Assembly (NCBI GenBank): GCA_018700895.1 | Contig: JABIUV010000031.1 | Location: 62,001-126,000, forward strand | Direction of reading: 5' to 3' | DNA: 64,000 nucleotides | DNA from: Bacteroidota bacterium | Lineage (GTDB): Bacteria > Bacteroidota > Bacteroidia > NS11-12g > UBA9320 | Shown here: positions 32,901-39,552 of the stretch, piece by piece | Position numbering within the stretch: the first letter of the stretch is position 1 | Layout: each line of letters starts with the position of its first letter | Made by a program: the position numbers and the translations under genes | The notes under the pieces: model-generated | Seen by the model: only the letters and a program-made list of their open reading frames with translations | Told to the model about the DNA's origin: nothing | Database searches by the model: none

Positions 32901-33881
32901 ATGAAAAAAATAATTGGAATCTTAACACTCCTATGCATCCTACAAGCTGTACAAGCTCAGTATAAAATGGGCAATTGGGCTTACTCATCTACCGCACCTA
33001 TTGTTCTCAATGCCAACAACATTGCTGTGCCCGTGAATTACAAGGAGAACAATGTCATCACCATAAAAGGAATGTACAATGCCACTCCTGATGCTTACGT
33101 CGCCATTTTCAGTCTATCGCAAGAAGCCTTAACCGAGAAGGAGGCCAACCAACTAATCAACCAAAAAATAGACGCTGTAAGAGCTGGACTAAAGGAAGTG
33201 AATCCAAGATTGGAACTGTACGTAGACATTATATCCTTCGTGCCTATTTATGACCAAACGCTCGAAAAAAAGATTTTTTCGAAAAACACATTCACTGAAA
33301 GACCTGTAGGTTTTGAGCTTAAGAAAAACATCATCATAGAGTATAAAAAGACCAGCGAACTCAATAAAATTTTCTCTGTATGCACGGCCAATGGCATATA
33401 CGACTATATCCGATCCGATGCGGTGATTACTGATATGGGCAAAATAAAAAGTCGCCTACGTAAGAGTGCCGACAGTATGGTGTACTTACAATTAGATCGC
33501 TACACCAAGTTGCGTGATATTGATATTAAAGATTACAAACGTACCCTCGCCGAAGGTTACACGGTAGTATATCCCGGTGAAAAATACTCCAACTACACCG
33601 CCTTCTCGTGCACTTCGTACTTCACCAAAAAGTTCAACTTGAATAACGATGCCAAAAAGAAAATCACTAAGCACTACTTGCCTATAATAGACAAGGAATT
33701 TGACTTTGTAGTAAACCCCGTAATTGCAGAACCTGCTATACAAGTGATGTATCAAATCAACATCGCACTCTCCAAAAAACCAACGCCCAAACCCACATCA
33801 AAGCCTGCACCTGCAGCACCAACTAAAGAAGTATTTATTATCACTCCACAAGGAGATCTCAAACAGATTAACATAAATTAA
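32901..33881 (+). CDS. Secreted SIMPL/DUF541-like protein
   Basis: The 326-residue product has a signal peptide (MKKIIGILTLLCILQAVQA, then Q). The mature part resembles the SIMPL (DUF541) layout: VITIKGMYNATPDAYVAIFS, the long helix with TEKEANQLINQKIDAVRAGL, a SFVPIYD strand, and FELKKNIIIEYKKTSELNKI. I base this on pattern, so the family link is moderate. The tail is Pro/Lys-rich (KPTPKPTSKPAPAAP) followed by a short strand. It lies 7 bp before a VWA-domain gene on the same strand, which suggests one envelope-localised system of unknown role. Confidence 0.68.
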   Translation: MKKIIGILTLLCILQAVQAQYKMGNWAYSSTAPIVLNANNIAVPVNYKENNVITIKGMYNATPDAYVAIFSLSQEALTEKEANQLINQKIDAVRAGLKEVNPRLELYVDIISFVPIYDQTLEKKIFSKNTFTERPVGFELKKNIIIEYKKTSELNKIFSVCTANGIYDYIRSDAVITDMGKIKSRLRKSADSMVYLQLDRYTKLRDIDIKDYKRTLAEGYTVVYPGEKYSNYTAFSCTSYFTKKFNLNNDAKKKITKHYLPIIDKEFDFVVNPVIAEPAIQVMYQINIALSKKPTPKPTSKPAPAAPTKEVFIITPQGDLKQININ

Positions 33882-33888
33882 ACACAGT

Positions 33889-35079
33889 ATGAAAAAGAAC
33901 ATTTTAATTATCGGCGGTGTACTCGCCATTGCCGTTGCCATATTTGGCTTTAGATTCAAGACTTCACATTATAAAAGAAGTATAACTGCACACCTAGAAT
34001 TACCTATAAGAGAGGAAGTTACGCAGCGTGATGCTACACAAAATGAGAGTCAAATACAAATAGCTCTTATCTTAGACACCAGCGGAAGTATGGATGGCCT
34101 ACTAGACCAAGCCAAATCACAACTATGGAACATCATAAACGAGCTAGCTCGTGCCGAAAAAGACTCTACTCAAGCTGCCATAAGTATAGCCCTCTACGAA
34201 TATGGTAATGATAATATCTCGGTGCGTCAGGGCTATGTAAGGCAAGTCTTACCCTTCACAGCAGATTTAGATCTATTGTCTGAAAAACTATTTGCCTTGA
34301 GCACAAATGGTGGCAGCGAGTATTGTGGCAAAGCGATTCACACCTCATTAAAAGAACTAGAGTGGAGTGCAAATGACGAGAGTATGAAAGCCATATACAT
34401 CGCAGGAAATGAGCCATTCAATCAAGGAACATTTTCACACCAAGAAGCTTGCCAAATGGCATCACAAAAAGGTGTAACAGTATTTCCTATATTCTGTGGT
34501 GATATGGCCGAAGGTCAACGTACCCACTGGGGCGATTGTGCTCAACTCACCGCGGGTCAGTTTATGAATATAGATAGTGACGTTAAAGTGGTACACGTAG
34601 CCACACCTTACGATGACCAGATAAACCAACTCAACTATCAGCTAAATAATACTTATATCTACTATGGAAATGATGGTAGAAGAATGAAAAGCGACCAACT
34701 ACGCCAAGATGAGAACCAAGCAAAGTACTCAAAAATGAATAGTGTATCGCGAGCACTGTCTAAGTCCTCCAACATATACATGAACAGCAATTGGGATCTA
34801 CTAGACGCCTATAATGCAGACACTACGGTGATTACCTCCATAGACAAAGAAACACTACCCGACTCGCTACAAGAAATGAATACAATAGAACTCAAAAATG
34901 TGGTATTGGAAAAGCAACAAGAACGCGAAAAAATAAAAAATGAAATAGCAAAACTAGGCGTTGAACGAGCCAACTACATCGCAGACAACAATACTTCAGC
35001 CAACGAAGTAACCTTAGGCGAAAAAATGGTGAACACCATTAAAATAGAAGCCAAGAAAAAAGGTTATGTTTTTCACTAA
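33889..35079 (+). CDS. von Willebrand factor A-domain protein, membrane-anchored
   Basis: The 396-residue protein has an N-terminal hydrophobic segment (about 4-20), which is a signal or anchor. Its VWA domain has the metal-binding MIDAS motif DTSGSMD (63-69) and GGSEYCG. The last MIDAS aspartate, usually in a TDG-like turn, is replaced by an Asn in IYIAGNEPFNQG. The C-terminal 90 residues are a charged coiled coil (VLEKQQEREKIKNEIAKLGV). VWA proteins mediate metal-dependent protein contacts. A strong terminator follows 23 bp after the stop. With the SIMPL-like gene it forms a two-gene unit. Confidence 0.88.
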   Translation: MKKNILIIGGVLAIAVAIFGFRFKTSHYKRSITAHLELPIREEVTQRDATQNESQIQIALILDTSGSMDGLLDQAKSQLWNIINELARAEKDSTQAAISIALYEYGNDNISVRQGYVRQVLPFTADLDLLSEKLFALSTNGGSEYCGKAIHTSLKELEWSANDESMKAIYIAGNEPFNQGTFSHQEACQMASQKGVTVFPIFCGDMAEGQRTHWGDCAQLTAGQFMNIDSDVKVVHVATPYDDQINQLNYQLNNTYIYYGNDGRRMKSDQLRQDENQAKYSKMNSVSRALSKSSNIYMNSNWDLLDAYNADTTVITSIDKETLPDSLQEMNTIELKNVVLEKQQEREKIKNEIAKLGVERANYIADNNTSANEVTLGEKMVNTIKIEAKKKGYVFH

Positions 35080-35101
35080 TTCAGCCTCTGAACACTCTGC
35101 G

Positions 35102-35138
35102 AATCCTCACTTGTACCGCGAGTGAGGATTTTTTTTGA
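35102..35138 (+). terminator. Terminator of the SIMPL-like/VWA unit
   Basis: AATCCTCACT (35102-35111) pairs perfectly with AGTGAGGATT (35121-35130) around a 9-nt loop, followed by eight T residues. Confidence 0.88.
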
Positions 35139-35171
35139 GTGAAAAAAAAAGTTTAATAAACACCTAACAAC

Positions 35172-36860
35172 CTACTTCACATCAAAAATATACCACGCTA
35201 CCTTTCCTTTAAATTGAGCGGGAGCCAGTACGGTATTATCGTCCATCACCTTACGGTAGTCAAAATACTTACGACGCATTCCCGGCACTTTTACACGTTG
35301 GTCAAATGCCTGCAATTCGTAATCTATAACCTGCTCTAGGTCTTCATCAGCCTGCACTACATGGCCTTGTGTCACCACCGTAACTTCGCCATCCTCTTCC
35401 ACTACATTTATACTCGTGGTTAACGGGGCATTTACTTTTAAAAAGTTTTTTTGATAGTAATTCTGAGCTACTTCATCCTCAAAAAACTTCATTAATATAA
35501 GATCGTCGTAATTGTAATAATACGTGGTGGTGGTAGTGGTCGAACCATTTGCATTAGTAGTAGTGGTGGTAACCACACGCACATAATACTCCTCCAGCAC
35601 TACATAGGCATTCCCTTCTTCATCCAGGCTACTGTAGGCGATGGTACTCACGTTTAGAGCCGCACGTTTCGATATCTCGGCATAGGCTTTCTCCTCGTCA
35701 GTAAGTTTAGCCTCTCGTTTTTGGCTACGTTTTTTTCGGCGTTTGTTCATGTTCTGCTCCGCCACTCGAACATTATTCACCGCTTCTAGCACATCTTCAC
35801 TGAAATCTTCTGTAGTCTCACTTAGTATATCTAAATCATCACCATCCAATATCAAGCGACTCACTCCAGTCGTAACCAGTCTGCTATACACCTGCTCTCC
35901 TTCCAATCCAATGAGATTCACATTCCCATTTTTGTCAAAGAGAATATCCATGTCCACAAACAAGGTTTCCTCGGGTGTAACTTGTTGCTCACTGCTTCCA
36001 TCAGGCGAAATTTTTTCGAGGATAAAGGCACTTTTTTTAATATCTACCCACTCCGTTCTATTGGATTTTTTGCGTTCTCGTCGGGAGAGTTGGTCGGCAT
36101 ACGCATTTTTACCGAGGATATAGATAGCACCATTATCATCTACCTCATAATCATTCACATAAAATTTATCTGTCGAGTTTTCTACTTTGAGCACATAGTC
36201 TTTTTCGTGACTCACCTCCTTCATAGAGGGGTCAAACAACCAAAACGTGAAGTTAAAATCATACGTACCAATTTCCTCTTCGTCAGTTTGCCTTTTGTTA
36301 AAAATGGTTGAACGGGATCTTCGTTTAGAATCATTACCAAATACAACCATATACTCCTTATTCTCAGAGATAGATACCTTAAACGATGGAAAAGTATAAC
36401 CTCGCTGTCCTACATACTCTACTTCAGATAAGAGGATTGGGCTACCTCTCACTTCACCAGTTGCTGCATCTACTGATGAGTAGTACAATCCCATTTTGTT
36501 TTTTTGCGGATCGGCAAAGGTGGTAAGCAAGTAATATTCTCCACCAAACTGCACAAAATCATAATACGACATTCGTTTACCATCCATCTTTAAGCTAAAC
36601 TCTGTCTCACTCACCAAGTTCATCGCCTCATCAAACTGTTGTATAAAATACTTGGGCTTTAGTGTTACGATAAGTGCCACCCTACGGGTAGGCAATATAC
36701 TTGCTGCTAAGTAGCCATCACTTGGCTTCTTGTAAATCTCTAAGTACCTGTATCCCTTAGGTTTGAATACCTCCCCATGGGTTTCTGATACGTCTATTTT
36801 TTGTGCGATTGCCGCACTGCCTATGAAAAGTGCGGTAAGAAATATTATTGTCTTTTTCAT
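35172..36860 (-). CDS. Large secreted protein of unknown function
   Basis: I do not recognise this 562-residue protein. A cleavable signal peptide (TIIFLTALFIGSAAIAQ) precedes strand-rich repeats of about 60-80 residues that look like beta-propeller blades (for example YYLLTTFADPQKNKMGLYYS). There are two low-complexity parts: a basic segment (NMNKRRKKRSQKREAK) and a Thr/Tyr-rich stretch (VVTTTTTNANGSTTTTTT, followed by YYY). There is no T9SS tail and no catalytic motif. It is divergent from nothing close and follows the S1/P1 nuclease gene on the same strand by 92 bp. Confidence 0.75.
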   Translation of the reverse strand: MKKTIIFLTALFIGSAAIAQKIDVSETHGEVFKPKGYRYLEIYKKPSDGYLAASILPTRRVALIVTLKPKYFIQQFDEAMNLVSETEFSLKMDGKRMSYYDFVQFGGEYYLLTTFADPQKNKMGLYYSSVDAATGEVRGSPILLSEVEYVGQRGYTFPSFKVSISENKEYMVVFGNDSKRRSRSTIFNKRQTDEEEIGTYDFNFTFWLFDPSMKEVSHEKDYVLKVENSTDKFYVNDYEVDDNGAIYILGKNAYADQLSRRERKKSNRTEWVDIKKSAFILEKISPDGSSEQQVTPEETLFVDMDILFDKNGNVNLIGLEGEQVYSRLVTTGVSRLILDGDDLDILSETTEDFSEDVLEAVNNVRVAEQNMNKRRKKRSQKREAKLTDEEKAYAEISKRAALNVSTIAYSSLDEEGNAYVVLEEYYVRVVTTTTTNANGSTTTTTTYYYNYDDLILMKFFEDEVAQNYYQKNFLKVNAPLTTSINVVEEDGEVTVVTQGHVVQADEDLEQVIDYELQAFDQRVKVPGMRRKYFDYRKVMDDNTVLAPAQFKGKVAWYIFDVK

Positions 36861-36952
36861 AATTTATTGCTTGATTATTGAGTCTTTTTTTGACGCTAAG
36901 CCTTTACTCTAAAACTAATTTTCAGCAGAAATAGTATATGAAATCAGGAAGG

Positions 36953-37732
36953 TTAGCCATAAATTTCGTTGAGAATTCCTGCGAGTCGCACACCTGCACG
37001 CTCTAGTCGCTCTTCTATTGTATGAATATGGCGATAAATGTATCTGTACTTCAGATTGGTATATTTACCAAAATCATAACAAGCCGTTCTTAAAGATTGG
37101 CTCTCTTCAGCCCAACCTATTACTGTACTCGCCTGCCACTGTGCTACTTGCGTACTATCTACTCCGCGATTGATGTGGTTGCCCCACTCGGTATAACTCA
37201 GCCCTTGGTGGTCTATCAACTCACTGTCCCATACACGATGCAGGTTACTCTCCTCTCCAAAAAACTCTACCTTGACACTATTGCCTCCTCTATCCTCTGC
37301 CAAGCCCACGTGAAGCGGTTGATGTATGTCGCCTACCAAATGTACCAGTACCATTATTGCAAATTCTTCGTTGGGAACTATTTTAAATTGCTTGGTCTTT
37401 AACTCCGCGATTAATGTTTCTATAGCCCATATCACGTCACCTTTAGGATTTGGGGTAATATCCTCGTAGCTCTGACCATCGGGGATACTCACATAATGCC
37501 AGCTGCCCATGTGTCTGTAAGCCGTATCCGCTTTTATAAAATCCATAAAATTACCGCTCATCTCCAAAGCGTAATTACTCAATATACTATCTACACGTTG
37601 ACTAGCTACTTCGCTTAAATGTTGCTGAGCTACGTAACCCACCACACGATGACCTGTTTTGCCCCAAGCCAAAGCCGATACACTCCAAACACTTAAGATA
37701 GTCAAGATTCCTATCCTGCTCCATTTCACCAT
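36953..37732 (-). CDS. S1/P1 zinc-dependent nuclease
   Basis: The 259-residue secreted enzyme cleaves single-stranded RNA or DNA and has 3'-nucleotidase activity in this family. After the signal peptide (VKWSRIGILTILSVWSVSALA) the mature protein starts W-GKTGHR, where the N-terminal Trp and His are zinc ligands. Further ligands are in HMGSWHYVSIP and in VLVHLVGDIHQPLHVG followed by DRGGN and LHRVWDSELI. All motifs are in order and the length is normal. It may feed on extracellular nucleic acid. A TATAATTG sequence 4 nt before the ATG resembles a diverged -7 box. Confidence 0.93.
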   Translation of the reverse strand: MVKWSRIGILTILSVWSVSALAWGKTGHRVVGYVAQQHLSEVASQRVDSILSNYALEMSGNFMDFIKADTAYRHMGSWHYVSIPDGQSYEDITPNPKGDVIWAIETLIAELKTKQFKIVPNEEFAIMVLVHLVGDIHQPLHVGLAEDRGGNSVKVEFFGEESNLHRVWDSELIDHQGLSYTEWGNHINRGVDSTQVAQWQASTVIGWAEESQSLRTACYDFGKYTNLKYRYIYRHIHTIEERLERAGVRLAGILNEIYG

Positions 37733-38030
37733 ACCACAATTATAATATGATGAGGCATTTATTAAGGAAGAAAATTGGGTAAATCACAAAATAGCTACAC
37801 CCTTACAGATAATAAGAAAGACTCACCGAAGAATAAAGGGACACTCATATAAGCAAATACGCTCCTTACGTTTGGACAAACAATATTGGAAAATCCGTTA
37901 TGAAAAAAACACTCCATATTAAGCCAATACAGAACCTGCAATCTAGTACACGGTATAAGGTAAAAATAGATGTGAACGCACTCCAATATTCGACCGCTGT
38001 TATCGAGGAATTACCCCCAGTTTTATACGC
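37733..38030. other. Gap with a 52-codon open frame of unknown origin
   Basis: From an ATG near 37900 a plus-strand frame encodes MKKTLHIKPIQNLQSSTRYK, then 32 more residues including AVIEELPPVLY, and stops at 38056-38058 inside the palindrome. No promoter box or family is recognisable. It could be a relic. The rest of the gap holds nothing I can name. Confidence 0.35.
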
Positions 38031-38068
38031 CAAAAATCATCTAGGGGGTACCCCCTAGATGATTTTTG
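38031..38068. repeat. 38-bp perfect palindrome
   Basis: Each half begins CAAAAATCATCTAGGGG and the other half is its exact reverse complement, with the centre at GTAC (38048-38051). It has no spacer and no mismatch over 38 bp. As RNA it would form a 17-bp hairpin with a 4-nt loop, A-rich before and T-rich after on both strands, so a bidirectional terminator is one explanation. It could also be a protein-binding or insertion-derived site. Confidence 0.95.
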
Positions 38069-38103
38069 AATAACTTTGTTATTCAATTAATAAAAGGCAC
38101 TAA

Positions 38104-38316
38104 AGATGTAAAGCCTACACAATCAGTGAGCCTGCACCTTATGTAGAAACAGAAGAATTTGGCGACCACAACATAAAATTGGCCGCTCGTACACATAGTT
38201 CAGATGCTGATTATTGGGATGTATTCTTTGGTGCTAATAGAGTATTAAAAGAGGCATTTGCTAAAGCAGGTATCAAGATCAACTACGCAGAAGGTGTACA
38301 AGAAGGACACTACTAG
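38104..38316 (+). pseudogene. C-terminal relic of an MscS-type mechanosensitive channel
   Basis: A frame open after TAA at 38101 reads SEPAPYVETEEFGDHNIKLA, then DYWDVFFGANRVLKEAFAKA and GIKINY, stopping at 38314-38316. The pattern PAPYVExxEFGD, then DYWxVxF, then K-x-AF-x-x-AGI is the end of the MscS beta and alpha/beta domains. The pore helix, membrane part and start codon are absent, so this is a fragment of a deleted gene. A hairpin terminator, probably that of the former gene, follows at 38355. Confidence 0.78.
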
Positions 38317-38354
38317 TTCAAATACACAATAAACAGATAAATACTTAATTAGAG

Positions 38355-38381
38355 AGGCGTTCCAACGGGACGCCTTTTTTT
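38355..38381 (+). terminator. Terminator after the MscS relic
   Basis: AGGCGTTCC pairs with GGGACGCCT (38355-38363 against 38367-38375) around AAC, with one G-T pair, then a run of T residues. Confidence 0.8.
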
Positions 38382-38430
38382 ATTTTAAAATCTACGAGTT
38401 ATTGGTGTAATGATACAGAAAAAGAAAGGC

Positions 38431-38604
38431 TCACATTCCCTTACCAAAAAGACCTTCTTGTCTTCCTCGTTTCTTTTTACCCGATTTCTTTTTGTAGCCT
38501 TCCATATCATCTTGAAGTGCAGCACAATGCTTTGCTTTACAACTAGACACTCCTGCCGATATAAATAAAGCTAAACTTACGTAAAGAATGGTTTTTTTCA
38601 TCAT
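38431..38604 (-). CDS. Small basic lipoprotein, about 57 residues
   Basis: A short gene encodes MMKKTILYVSLALFISAGVS, then the lipobox SSC and a mature part of about 35 residues ending in a basic KKSGKKKRGRQEGLFGKG. The lipobox Cys, signal length and basic tail make this a credible lipoprotein. Two adjacent ATGs (38604 and 38601) are possible. The TAAATTTG box ends only 2 nt upstream of the first, so the second may be used. Function is unknown; the sequence resembles small orphan lipoproteins common in this phylum. Confidence 0.68.
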   Translation of the reverse strand: MMKKTILYVSLALFISAGVSSCKAKHCAALQDDMEGYKKKSGKKKRGRQEGLFGKGM

Positions 38605-38606
38605 TA

Positions 38607-38614
38607 CAAATTTA
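38607..38614 (-). promoter_or_regulatory. -7 box 2 nt before the small lipoprotein gene
   Basis: TAAATTTG matches TAnnTTTG. The transcription start would fall at or just inside the first ATG, so initiation from the second ATG as a leaderless mRNA is plausible. Confidence 0.5.
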
Positions 38615-38639
38615 ACGCAAATACTCTATTATTATTTTA

Positions 38640-38772
38640 ATGTTGGCAGCAATCATTGGCATCTTATTGTATAAAGCAAGACAATTACGTGTGAACCGTG
38701 GCCTGCAACGAGCTAACCTTACTAAATCAAAATTCAAAAAAACCGCATCTGACAAAGGTCAGATGCGGTTTT
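38640..38772 (+). other. Doubtful 43-codon open frame ending in a terminator
   Basis: MLAAIIGILLYKARQLRVNR followed by a basic segment would be a tiny membrane protein. Its last codons lie inside the terminator stem at 38741-38770, and I see no promoter box, so I do not call it a gene. Confidence 0.25.
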
Positions 38773-38774
38773 AA
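38741..38774. terminator. Strong bidirectional terminator upstream of the yceI stop
   Basis: AACCGCATCTGAC (38741-38753) pairs perfectly with its complement (38758-38770) around AAAG, a 13-bp stem with A-run before and T-run after. It serves yceI on the minus strand and any plus-strand transcript from the gap. Confidence 0.92.
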
Positions 38775-38804
38775 CAATTCTAATCGCTCTATTAGAAATA
38801 TGCT

Positions 38805-39437
38805 TTATTTAGCTGTGGCGACTAGCTTAACGTCAAACTTAACCGCATCATCAATCAGATAATCACCTAAATTTTGAAAGAAATTCCCACTATTGTATGT
38901 CACACCCCATAGCGTTCTGTCTATGGTAAAAGAAGCATTAACCATTGCCTTGCCGCCATCTACCTGAGCGAAGTAAGGAACAGTTATAGACTTGGTCACA
39001 TCTTTTATCGTTAGATTTCCTGTCAAGCTATCAGCAGTTGCTCCAGTCACCTCAAAAGCAGCAGTTGGATACTTCTCCACTTCAAAAAAGTCTCCAGTAG
39101 TTAGATGCCCTATTAGCTTCGCCTTAGATTCGTCGTCCATGCCCTCGTCAGTCACGGTCATCTGAGTAAGATCTATTACAAAGTTACCTCCTGCTATTGC
39201 CCCGTTATCCATAGCTAGTTTACCTGACTTAAGAGCTACAGTTCCAGTATGGCTGTCTCCGTTAGGCTTGGTACCCTCCCAAGCTATACTACTCTCGGTT
39301 GTACTTGCGGCAAAATCACTTGTTGCACCTGTTGTAGTTTCTACTTCTTGAGCTTCACCTGTTTCTGTCGTTGCTGTCTGATTGTCACACGCCATCAAAA
39401 ACGCCGCAAACACTGTTACTAAAAATATTTTTTTCAT
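38805..39437 (-). CDS. YceI-like lipoprotein
   Basis: The 210-residue precursor starts MKKIFLVTVFAAFLMACDNQ, a lipoprotein signal with Cys17-type lipobox (FLMAC), followed by a Thr/Glu-rich linker. The YceI lipocalin-like domain follows: ESSIAWEGTKPNGDSHTGTV, AGGNFVIDLTQMTVTDEG, FFEVEKYPTAAFEVTG, LTIKDVTKSITVPYF and FTIDRTLWGVTYNSG. YceI proteins bind polyprenyl or similar hydrophobic ligands. The Met at 39437 is the true start, as 29 upstream residues in the same frame have no signal character. A strong terminator follows. Confidence 0.92.
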   Translation of the reverse strand: MKKIFLVTVFAAFLMACDNQTATTETGEAQEVETTTGATSDFAASTTESSIAWEGTKPNGDSHTGTVALKSGKLAMDNGAIAGGNFVIDLTQMTVTDEGMDDESKAKLIGHLTTGDFFEVEKYPTAAFEVTGATADSLTGNLTIKDVTKSITVPYFAQVDGGKAMVNASFTIDRTLWGVTYNSGNFFQNLGDYLIDDAVKFDVKLVATAK

Positions 39438-39552
39438 GTTACTGTTTATTTGGCTCGAATATAGATGTACAAACATGTAAATTCCTATTTTAGTTTTACC
39501 AATTTCGGAATATTTTTTGAACATTAATTATAAACTTGCACCTTACCAGAAC

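Noticed and set aside
37795-37986. Minus-strand 63-codon open frame in the 37.8-38.0 kb gap
   Set aside because: It begins with TTG, is rich in aromatic residues and Cys, and opposes a more protein-like plus-strand frame. No promoter box.
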